NCBI GenBank assembly: GCA_963281255.1 | Contig: OY725502.1 | Location: 682,001 to 746,000 of the forward strand | Length of the DNA stretch: 64,000 nucleotides | Reading direction: 5' to 3' | Origin: Aphrocallistes beatrix | Lineage: Eukaryota; Porifera; Hexactinellida; Sceptrulophora; Aphrocallistidae | In this document: one piece after another, positions 57,301 through 64,000 of the stretch | Position numbering within the stretch: position 1 is the stretch's first letter | Layout of the letters: the number at the start of each line of letters is the position of its first letter | The notes under the pieces: model-generated | What the model saw: the letters and a program-made list of their open reading frames with translations, nothing else | What the model was told of the DNA's origin: nothing | Database searches by the model: none | Translations under genes and position numbers: made by a program

Positions 57301-60300
57301 TCGGGTTAAGAAATGAATTCGCAACCTTTGTCTAAACTGTCGGAACGGAAGATATTCCGGTCTTTGTTTGAAATGTGATTTGCATCTCCGCCACGTTACA
57401 ACTACAAGTCCAGCAGACTAACATAGTAGAAGTACTGACATCTTCCTTTCAATGTCATGCCAGTCCATTTATAGACTTAGGATTGGTTAGATTAGTTTGA
57501 GTTTGTTAACATGTCCTAGTTGTTCAGCTGGCCATATGGCTATTGTGCTGTAAAACAAGAATTCTTTCTTTAGTATTTGATGTAATAAATAATTTAACAA
57601 TAATTAACTACATTTAATAGTTAATTGGAGAATATCAAGGCATGTGTTTAACAATGCTTCTAGTTAACTTCCATTTTCACTGTTAATTAGCATTAACTTA
57701 CTCCTGTGCTCTCTAGTCCCATATTGCATAATATCGACTATTGATTTTCAAATTGAGAAAATCATTCGTTCTAGGATTCTTCAGTTATTAATTAATAATC
57801 ATGCCGTGATGTTGCATTTAACGAACAAGCGAAAGCTCTTCGAGGTTCGAGCCTTCTAGAATTTGTTTAGTGAATCTAGTTAGTCCAATATATTCGCTTG
57901 GTATATTTTCATAATTTGGCAGACATGAGAGGATGCATAGAATAATTTAGGGGCGAATACATTCAGGCTTTCCCTAAACCAAATTAAGATTCAAATTGCC
58001 CGTATAGGTATCTACGTGGTAGAACTGTATTCACATCAGACCAAAGATGCGCTCAAGTTCACTAGCTCCCAGCCGTCCGCCTACCCTGTCATCACACTCC
58101 CGTCCGGGACAATCGACCGTTTCAAAGTCTGCCACATCCTACCGAGCGGCGTCTTCTTTATACAACGAGTGAACGCCGCATCCCTGCTCGACTCCATCTC
58201 CACAGAACTGGCCTCCTACGTTGGTCAGATGCAGACAGGGATGCGACCCGAAGAGTTGCAGCCCGGCACGCCTTGTGGTATAAAGTTCTACCAAGACAGC
58301 CAATGGTACCGGGGGAAAGTGATCCGCATAGTGCAGAAGCAGGTGGAGGTACAATTCGTCGATTATGGAAACGATGATCTAGTCTCGATGCAGTCAGTCA
58401 TAGCTCTTCCTGACGTGCACCTGAACCACCCAATGCAAGCCCTGCCGGCGATACTGCAGTCAAGACGGGAGCAAGGGGCTAAGCCTTCTATCAGAGAGTT
58501 GGAAGACTTCCAATCAAAGACGCATGAGCAAACGATAAAGATTAAGATCATCACGAAGGATAATGAGACGCACGTTGTGAGGCTTTTCTTCCTCAACGAC
58601 GAGGAGATTTTCATTGGTCCGCCTGGGCTGAAACCGCCGGGGTATAGGAAAAATCGGCCAGGAGAGGAAGCTCTTGAAAGCCCCACTGAATCGGGTCCTT
58701 TCAGTGCGAGAGACAGGATAGGTAGCAAGCAGGACACGGGATCCAGATTCGGTAGTGCTCCCCCTAGCCGTGATGAGTGGAGGAAGGATAGGGAAGATGG
58801 CGGTAGCGGGTTCAGACCGAGAGGTGAGGGAGGATATAGCAGAGAGAGGCGTGAAGGAGGATACAATAGAGAAAGAGGAGAAGGAGGATATAGTAGGGAT
58901 AGGAAAGAGGGAGGTTTCAATAGAGAAAGAGGTGAGGGAGGTTTCAATAAGGAAAGGAGTGAGGGAGGTTTTAATAGAGAAAGAAGTGAAGGAGGTTTCA
59001 ATAGAGATAGAAGTGAAGGAGGTTTCAATAGAGATAGAAGTGAGGGAGGTTTCAATAGGGAAAGAGGTGAGGGAGGTTTTAATAGAGAAAGAAGTGAAGG
59101 AGGTTTCAATAGAGATAGAAGTGAAGGAGGTTTCAATAGAGATAGAAGTGAGGGAGGTTTCAATAGGGAAAGAGGTGAGGGAGGTTTCAATAAGGAAAGA
59201 AGTGAGGGAGGTTTCAATAAGGAAAGAAGTGAGGGAGGTTTCAATAGAGAAAGAAGTGAGGGAGGTTTCAATAGAGATAGAAGTGAGGGAGGTTTCAATA
59301 GGGATAGAAGTGAGGGAGGTTTCAGTAGAGAAAGAAGTGAGGGAGGTTTCAATAGAGATAGAAGTGAGGGAGGGCGAAGTGAAGGAGGCTTTAGCAGAGA
59401 GAGACGAGAAGGAGGGTTTAATAGGGAGAGGCGTGAAGGTGGATTCAATAGGGACAGAGGGGAGGGCAATTTTGGATCTGAAAGGAGAGAAGGGGGGTTC
59501 AAAAACAGAGATGGCGAGGGTAAGCAGAGGTTCGATAGGGGAGAAGGTGGATTTCGGGGTGAGAGGAGTGAGACAGGGTTCAAGGACAACTATGGTGATC
59601 GCAATCAACGGAGTTTCCAGCAGCGTGGAGAGAGGAATTTCGGGGATGGAGAGAGGAGAGAGCGCGGATTTGGAAGTGGAGATAGTGAGCGTAATTTCGG
59701 CGGTCGAGATCGTAAGGGATTTGATTCAAGAGAGAAAACGGAAAGTTGGAATGGATCTGAAGACATCAGAGGAAAGTCGGATGTCCTGGGTACTGGGGGA
59801 TGGGCTAAAAACGCCGAATCCAATCAAGAATCTGTCCATTGGGACACTAAACCTGAAGTCAAATCGACTGACTCCTTTACTGAAGAGAGGTTGGTGATCA
59901 ATCAGGCTTATGAAGTCTACCTTCCCTTTATCGTTTCTTCCAAAGAATTCTACTGCTCGCTCACTCACAAGGGAGAGAGTCTCGAAGCGGTCATGAAGAA
60001 GTTAGCCGACCTAGGCAGCACCGACGCTCTGACCGCTGTAGCCGCGGATTCAGTCACGCCTGGCAAGGCCGTTGTCGCTGTCTATTCGGCTGACAGCTGT
60101 TTCTACAGAGCTAAAGTGATGTCTCCCCCTCACTCCGGAATGGTGGAGGTGCAGTATGTAGATTATGGTAATAGCGAAAAAGTTTCAGCCGAAAATTTGA
60201 AAGCCATTCCCATTGACCTTCTGGAGCTTCCAACCCAAGCTATTCCCTGTATGCTACCACAGGAAGATGAGAAGTTCAAAGAGACGTTGGAAGTACATGA

Positions 60301-63300
60301 GTGCGTTAAAATAAAAGTTAGTAATGTTGATGGGGAGAAGACAACAGTTGACATATTCACTACAGACGGTAGAATAATCTACAAAATGAAACCCTCTCCA
60401 GTGGGCAAAAAGTTGGAGGTTTATTTCTCACACGTGCCATCACCATACGAGTTTTATTGTCAGAGCACAAACACAACAACATTGGACAATCTTATGCTTA
60501 TGCTGTCCGAGTTAACCAACTTGACACCCCTGCCAATGCAGCAGATCAAACCAGGAGAAGTTTGCGTGGCTGTCTTCTCCGAAGATGGATCTCTCTACCG
60601 AGGCATCATCATGGAGGTCAGAAGCGAGGCACAGGTTTTGGTACAATTCATGGATTACGGGAATTCCGAAGTATTACAACCTTCTAAAATCAGTCAGATG
60701 CCTTCTAATATCTCTTCATTTCCCAGTCAGGCTTACAGATGTGCTGTGTTACACCCAACCTTCAAGTTAACTCCAGATATAGTGAATGAATTCGTTGAGA
60801 AAATGAACGCGCAAGAGAAGGTTACGATCGATATAAAGGAAGCTCACGCGAACCAATATCTACTAGTAGAGATCCTAGACTCTTCTGGTAAACCGATTCC
60901 ACTTCCTTTCACCGTCCCAACTTCCTCATCAATCGCCCAAGCGCCCTTGTATGCGATTGGAGCGGGGATAAAATGTGGAATTTCGCACATTGTCAGTCCA
61001 TCTGAGTTCTACTGTCAGAGTCTATCCATCGCAGAGCCTCTAGAGACCATGATGAACAATATAGACAATGACGTCACGAACAACCTGCTCTCTAAAGTCA
61101 AGTCATTGGATGCAGGGCTACAATGCGTGGCCCAATTTTCAGAAGATAACGGATGGTATCGAGGAGTTATCACTCAGCGTGTGGACGCACACAACTTCCA
61201 AGTGGAATATCTCGATTACGGCAACAGCGAGTCAGTGAATTATAAGAATATATACGGTTCTAAGCCGGAGTATCTCGCCACTCCTCCCTACGCCTTCCTG
61301 TGTGGCGTTGCCACGGAGGAGCCAGCAGGGGGGTGGAGTCAAGAACTGATAGCAGGATTCAGCTCTCGTGTTAAAGATGCTAATGTTATTGTCCAAATAT
61401 GTGAAGTAACTTCTGAGAGGAAATACAAAGTTAAACTGCTGGACGAGTTTGGAATTGAGGAAATAGCTTTGCCTGAAGTCAAGCAGTCTCCTCCTCCAAA
61501 AGAAGAGAAAGAGAAAGTTTTGAAATATCAAGAAATTCCAATGCCACAAGAACCTATCAACGTATTTATCTCTTCCATCAACTCAGTTCACTTGTTTTAC
61601 GTACAACAGTCCGGATCCGAGACAGAACTGGAGCAGTTAATGCAGAGGGTAGAACAGCTGTGCACGAGTGGAGGCCTCACTGCTCCAGACAAATGGTACC
61701 CGGACATGATCTGTTTAGCTAAGTTCTCGGACGGCGTTTGGTACCGCTCACAGGTGGACCAGGTAACAGAGGACCAGGTCCTGGTCACCTACGTCGACTA
61801 CGGAAACTCTGAAATGGTCTCAAAGACAGATGTCCTGAGTATAAACTCTGATCTTCTACGGATGCCGTTCGCTCGGCCGTGCAGATTTGCTGCTCGATAC
61901 GGTATCAAGGGTACCGCCGAAATTGAAACAAAGTTTGCTGAGTTTGAAAGTGAGGCATTAGTCCTAACTGTAGTGCAGAAGAGTTTGAATGGGGTGTTTG
62001 AGTGCGAAGTGAAGACACTGGTTGACACGACTGACGATCCTATTGACGTTGGAAACGAGCTGTGTGAGTTTCTCCCAGAAGAAGTGAGGTGCAGGGAGAT
62101 GGTCCGCTACTGTGAAACCACAACTGAAGAGCTCACTGCTTCCATCCTCGAAAAGACTCTTGCCTACCTCAGCAGTCCTACCAAACACTTTCATAGAAAT
62201 TGCCTAGCACTGGGTTCCAGACATACCGTGTATCTGGCACACACAGATAGTGAGCGCGGCCTGCTCTACGTTCAACTTGCAGCTGATGCCACTGCCATAC
62301 AGGAGCTCATGGATTCCATAGCGTTGTACTGTGCCGACCAAACTAACCTCAGGAAACCGGATGGTCTGGAGTTAGGGAGTTTGTGTCTCGCTAAATTCTC
62401 TGAAGACGAAATGTGGTACAGGAGTGAAGTGCTGGAGAAGTACTTAGAGTTCGATCACATTAAAGTCCAATTCGTAGACTATGGAAACGCTCAAGTCACA
62501 CACGTAGATTCTATCGTGGCTATTTCGCCTGAGATCTCCAAGCTCCCAGTCTACAGATACGTCTGCAGGATAGACACCTGCTACCTTATTCCTGAAGGGT
62601 TCGATCTCTCCTCAACACTCTCCAGTTACGAGATTGAGAGCTTGTTTGAAATCGAAGTGAGTAGAGTTGAATCAGAAATACATTTTGTAAAGCTGAAGGA
62701 CGATTCCAATAAGCAAGATATCGGTGAGTTGATTAGCAGTAAAGTCCCAGTAGAAATGCGGCAACAGATTTTATGCAAATACGAATCAGCATTCGTACAC
62801 GATCTAGTGAATGGCTTGGTTGACAAAGCAGCCAAGGGCTTAGAGAATGGGATTAAACAGAATGAAACGAGTGAATGCCTTGAGAACTTTGTGAATGGTT
62901 ACGTCAATGGAATCATAGACATCTCTCGGGCTAAACTGGAGCACGATCAAGAGCTGGCAGTAGAGGAGTTTATAAGCAATGTTCTAAGCATGTCTACCAA
63001 TCACGTCGCTCGCATACAGCAAGGCTACAAGACCTTGCCTCTTCCACGTGACTCGACATTTAGCGTAAATGTGTCCCACATCGTATCGACCCAGTGCTTC
63101 CACATACAAGTCCTCTCCCAGGCGGTTGACCTGTTCCAAGCGACTGAAGAGATTGAGGCATACTGCGCCCAGCCTGCTAACACCCTCCCGCTAGACCATG
63201 TGGACACCCACATGCCCGTGCTGGCCGTCTTCTCACAGGACAGCACTTGGTACCGCGGACTGATAATGGAGGGCGAGGAAACAGGAAACAAGCGAAGGGT

Positions 63301-64000
63301 GAAGTTTGTTGATTTCGGGAACTCTGATGAAATATCTGTACAGAGGATCTGTCACCTGCCAGACCACCTCCTCGCCAAGCAATCTTTCAGCTACCAATGC
63401 CGCCTTTCCAGCGAGTACGAGCTGAGCGATGACGAGAAAACCACTGCTGTGTTCAGTGAGCTGACCGAGCTGAAGACGGACCTAATGCTGGAGGTGATCG
63501 GATTCTCGGAGGGCGTTTATGAAGTTCGTCTTTTCGAGGCTAATGGAAAGGAGATAGGTGTCACAGTCAACACCCTCCCATTCTTCTCTCCTGACCCCAA
63601 CGATCCGCCCTCTCCAGTCACCCTGACCTGTTTCAATATGCACGAATCATTCTACCTCCAAACGCTAGCTAACCAATCTTCCCTGTCCGACCTGCAAACT
63701 CAAATGGTTGAGTTTTGCAACAAAGAGTCTGTGCTGAACGCAACAGTTCCAATAGAACAGCTTGTGCCTGGTAGTCTAGTACTGATCTATCTCGGTGAAA
63801 GTTGGAACCGTGCGTCCGTCATAACTACCTCCCAGTTCAGTGGAGAGGTACAAGTGCAGCTCTTCGACTATGGTCACACGCAGACAGTGCCTGTCACGCA
63901 GGCAAGGCTCCTCCCTCCCAACTCTCCTATCGCAGGTCTGCCTGCTCTCGCATTCCATTGCACCCTGCCAGCTCACTACTGTCTCATTTCCTGCCCCCCT
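36334..64000 (+). CDS. Giant multi-Tudor-domain protein (3' end outside window)
   Basis: 27 exons join in phase to about 4,010 residues, still open at the edge: 36334-36566, 36931-37321, 37383-37664, 37911-38335, 38852-39038, 39389-39560, 39642-39868, 42830-42932, 43016-43260, 43365-43473, 43611-43741, 43936-44082, 44152-44374, 45734-45921, 46070-46307, 46544-46840, 47545-47796, 48295-48503, 48748-49003, 50871-51046, 51298-51499, 51971-52212, 52718-52953, 53052-53297, 53807-54125, 54274-54574, 58008-64000. At least 18 Tudor domains are visible by WYRA/G...V.YVDYGN-type cores, for example in exons 5, 9, 13, 18, 21, 24 and 26, and eight in the last exon. Spacing and flanking strands suggest extended (eTudor) units that read symmetric dimethyl-arginine, as in Drosophila Tudor and vertebrate TDRD proteins of germ granules and the Piwi pathway. 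A GGFNRERSE-type repeat follows the eleventh domain. Orthology to a specific TDRD is not claimed. Confidence 0.9.
38349..38645. repeat. TGCTCAAAATA minisatellite in Tudor intron 4
   Basis: About 300 bp of imperfect 11-12 bp units (ATGCTCAAAAT, ATGCTAAAATT). Near the end are three longer copies of a unit containing GACGGGAAATTAACATT. The same short unit recurs at about 39944-39982 and 40195-40215 around the MITE at 39983. Confidence 0.9.
38648..38745. repeat. Dispersed GC-rich repeat, copy 2
   Basis: Head portion of the repeat described at 2742 (ACAAGCGCGCTTCGCTTGC, GGCTGGCGGACACTTTGTGT). It ends about 105 bp before Tudor exon 5. Confidence 0.75.
39983..40197. mobile_element. TGTCCCG-family MITE, copy 2
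   Basis: Near-identical to 29184-29400, with ends CATACTTGCCAACTG and TTGGCATGTAT. It is inserted inside a TGCTCAAAATA minisatellite; AATATGC is directly repeated on both sides. Confidence 0.85.
40837..41035. repeat. Dispersed GC-rich repeat, copy 3 (with tail)
   Basis: Carries the GC-rich head and the AT-rich tail with ATCGATATCACTCGAAAAATC-like sequence, parallel to 2742-3000. This shows that head and tail move as one unit of about 200-260 bp. Confidence 0.75.
41306..41529. mobile_element. MITE-like element with AAGCCTTCG ends
   Basis: AAGCCTTCGATTAGCCGAA on the left is mirrored by AGCCGAAGGCTT on the right. The interior has repeated TATAATCTGGGCTA words in both orientations. No clear target duplication was found. 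Confidence 0.5.
41713..42087 (-). CDS. Hypothetical small ORF nested in Tudor intron 7
   Basis: Open frame of 124 codons on the minus strand from the ATG at 42087. The frame also continues about 15 codons upstream without an ATG to a TAG, where an acceptor-like CTAG precedes. The protein is hydrophilic (NYYPPNQNQRNKS, VATRGTFVNDGVTYHN) with no membrane segment or signal peptide, and I do not recognise a family. Coding-like composition and the length in AT-rich sequence are the only support. It may be a small gene, part of a spliced gene, or a fossil of a mobile element. Confidence 0.35.
   Translation of the reverse strand: MEINEEGPIANYYPPNQNQRNKSNDVIAKLVYLDLWRGAGTLHTNDVMRVATRGTFVNDGVTYHNIQVQVNGKQGKSTVAHVNVADTIASENIGSQEEAVNEVIAALNQSLATGLSHVVTGNNP
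44584..44783. mobile_element. 200-bp imperfect palindrome in Tudor intron 13
   Basis: The outer arms (TAGAAATTAC-type at 44584 and GTAATTTCTA at the other end) and successive inner segments (GCCATCC/GGATGG, ACAAACGC/GCATTTGT) are inverted. The centre is an 18-bp stem (GTATAGTCTGGTACAGTT) with one mismatch around a 7-nt loop, near 44665-44707. A foldback MITE is the simplest reading; a structured RNA is possible. Confidence 0.65.
44857..45474 (-). CDS. Lipocalin-like secreted protein, nested in Tudor intron
   Basis: Intronless ORF of 205 residues, start at 45474. A signal peptide (MISVLLATLLWIQLAST) precedes a mature part. The motif FNVTKFLGLYYETLYHD resembles the first conserved region of lipocalins (G-x-W/Y-Y-E), as in apolipoprotein D. 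Later strands (FTIVCVGKEYSNP, FRAWVNDSVL, YDWIIEFQ, KVLFIGINFYTRDR) and spaced cysteines fit an eight-stranded barrel. Several N-glycosylation sites are present. Lipocalins carry small hydrophobic ligands outside the cell. The gene lies entirely within the intron between Tudor exons 13 and 14, on the opposite strand. Family assignment is moderate because the motif is imperfect. Confidence 0.65.
   Translation of the reverse strand: MISVLLATLLWIQLASTEHCLKQEDIRSDFVKQSFNVTKFLGLYYETLYHDYTQPKFCKCQRSNKELIPKLNMIYDNFTIVCVGKEYSNPLMFNLTDEKGVFRAWVNDSVLKRIPIEDTVVDVGVNRTTGEYDWIIEFQCVEHFDKVLFIGINFYTRDRFATNETQNAMLEAAKKNGIGEYVQKENLIVNDQKNCAYQDVESIFV
45529..45690. mobile_element. MITE-like repeat of GGGAATTTGTGGG words
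   Basis: Many direct and inverted copies of ATTCCCAC/GTGGGAAT. The ends AGGGTTGCCGTGGG and TGAGCAACACTA are roughly inverted. Flanks TACTTTAC and TACCTTAC match at 7 of 8 bases, suggesting an old hAT-type insertion just before Tudor exon 14. Confidence 0.55.
46336..46480. mobile_element. TGTCCCG-family MITE, partial inverted copy 3
   Basis: Reverse-oriented relative of 29184-29400 (GCGTTGAATTTCGCGGGACA), with one end missing and the other decayed (GGGACAGTTAGCAAG). In the Tudor intron after exon 15. Confidence 0.75.
46841..47544. other. Tudor intron 16
   Basis: No repeat is recognised. A short in-phase-in, out-of-phase-out candidate exon near 47266-47325 was seen and not used. The acceptor of exon 17 could be at 47530 instead of 47545; both keep the frame. 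Confidence 0.4.
49147..50355 (-). CDS. Coiled-coil / NHL-repeat protein, nested in Tudor intron
   Basis: Intronless ORF of 402 residues, start at 50355. Residues 1-145 are charged and helical (heptad-like, KFEAELNIIKREIQNL...). Residues about 150-402 form NHL-type beta-propeller blades: RPRGISVCPTTNTIFITDR, SPWSVAVCDDALYVTD, NPRGLCATQEAVYVCDQGNNRVQV, and a final CYGVCMTGNGEGLVCVC. This is the C-terminal half of TRIM-NHL proteins without RING or B-box, so ubiquitin ligase activity is not expected. NHL propellers bind protein or RNA. The gene occupies most of the intron between Tudor exons 19 and 20, on the opposite strand. It could be a retrocopy, since it lacks introns. Confidence 0.85.
   Translation of the reverse strand: MAERNAAQEGRDVAQKFEAELNIIKREIQNLFNKLHELLDERKDALLTELMQINTIQENNKEAECAIHQLESAMEGLVSTISSNLLREKKDHYSESLTRDIAEYRDKIRVVPNIATGTVLHNRWKFNEAMKSIEVKYERVLTQDEPKLLAVKQGDRGNLKRPRGISVCPTTNTIFITDRYNNCVKSFSMEGAFLHEIGDLNSPWSVAVCDDALYVTDVGPKQITKFRLSGELLKKSGGKGQREGEFANPRGLCATQEAVYVCDQGNNRVQVLTPDLDYITAISHPALKSPVDIHVKYDDLTVLPLNDNTVYVFKVGGGLQRVTKLDDQHIVREKYFFTIDNRGCFIISSRLDACLKVYSPDGRFQNTMGRGWAEDCYGVCMTGNGEGLVCVCNNVNGRLQIY
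50633..50778. mobile_element. hAT-like MITE (AGAGGCGTAGCCAG family), copy 2
   Basis: Ends AGAGGCGTAGCCAG and TGGCTAGCCTCT are inverted. GACCCCAA (50625-50632 and 50779-50786) is a perfect 8-bp direct repeat. It is the reverse orientation of the copy at 17068-17220. In the Tudor intron, 3 bp to about 90 bp beyond the nested NHL gene's 5' flank. Confidence 0.88.
52419..52643. mobile_element. hAT-like MITE in Tudor intron 22
   Basis: Long inverted ends (GCGGAACTTTCGTCCCTGG and CCAGGGACGAAAGTTCCGC) enclose 225 bp. AGTTATCA at 52411-52418 and 52644-52651 is a perfect 8-bp target duplication. Non-coding. Confidence 0.92.
54575..58007. other. 3.4-kb Tudor intron 26
   Basis: The largest intron seen. 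No conserved exon or nested gene is recognised. About 54640-54680 carries GTGCCACACCCTAAAATTC, a fragment of the AGAGGCGTAGCCAG family. At 56401-56428 CCGTATATACTCGAATAATC resembles the end of a DNA transposon. Elsewhere nothing is recognised. Confidence 0.5.
58820..59490 (+). repeat. In-frame 27-bp repeat coding GGFNRERSE
   Basis: About two dozen units of a nine-residue motif, GG(F/Y)(N/S)(R/K)(E/D)R(S/G/R)E, run through the giant Tudor exon. The DNA unit is 27 bp and highly regular, with one shortened unit near 59370. Because 27 is a multiple of three and stop codons are absent, other frames on both strands are also open and give misleading ORFs. Confidence 0.93.

Noticed and set aside
57820-57860. 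tRNA-like GGTTCGAGCC word
   Set aside because: No matching acceptor stem, anticodon arm or A box around it. No tRNA or rRNA gene was found in the window.
58820-59490. Possible CRISPR-like or satellite array
   Set aside because: Units are contiguous without unique spacers and lie in frame within a coding exon of an animal gene.
58363-59589. Long minus-strand ORF with LLKPPSLLS-type repeats, and a second at 58514-59608
   Set aside because: They are mirror frames of the 27-bp repeat that codes GGFNRERSE on the plus strand. The plus frame is continuous with Tudor domains on both sides.
58755-59897. Plus-strand 380-codon ORF in another frame (EVREVSIEKEV repeats)
   Set aside because: Also a shadow of the same 27-bp repeat; it ends without any recognisable domain.

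Overview
The window is nuclear DNA of an animal. Genes carry spliceosomal introns (GT-AG, one GC-AG), intergenic spaces are short, and the gene set is metazoan: Tudor-domain germline protein, MBT protein, stathmin, MGAT5-type glycosyltransferase, endosomal-type syntaxin. The AT-rich, compact layout with many short non-autonomous DNA transposons would suit a marine invertebrate, possibly a non-bilaterian such as a sponge, cnidarian or ctenophore. The sequence alone does not fix the phylum.

Region 1 (1-16.9 kb) is a cluster of intronless, Frizzled-like multi-pass membrane receptors. Four genes look intact (226-1776, 3950-5503, 9767-11317, and 12598-14151 on the minus strand). One nearly full-length copy is frameshifted (15337-16850) and two are broken copies. 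A 713-bp tandem array holds four extra copies of the last third of the gene. Two extracellular segments are almost identical between paralogues at DNA level while their surroundings diverge, which points to gene conversion. Both frameshifts fall at the edges of these segments.

Region 2 (17-36 kb) is a dense block of single-copy genes: an MBT/zinc-finger protein (+), a stathmin-like protein (+, several exons), a ten-exon syntaxin (-), PUS10 (+), an MGAT5-like enzyme carrying an inserted F5/8C-like domain (-), dynein roadblock light chain (+), MCM7 (+, at least eight exons) and an ELO-family fatty acid elongase (+). The syntaxin, stathmin and MCM7 models were assembled by matching splice sites and reading phase; the syntaxin model closes exactly.

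Region 3 (36.3 kb to the end) is one giant gene. Twenty-seven phase-consistent exons give about 4,010 residues and at least 18 Tudor domains, and the reading frame is still open at the window edge. Its last visible exon is about 6 kb long and encodes an Arg/Gly-rich nine-residue repeat. At least two intact genes, a lipocalin-like protein and a coiled-coil/NHL protein, lie on the opposite strand inside its introns; a third ORF is a weaker candidate.

MITE-like elements occur throughout introns and spacers. Several show terminal inverted repeats with perfect 8-bp target duplications (hAT-like) or TA duplications (pogo/Tc1-like).
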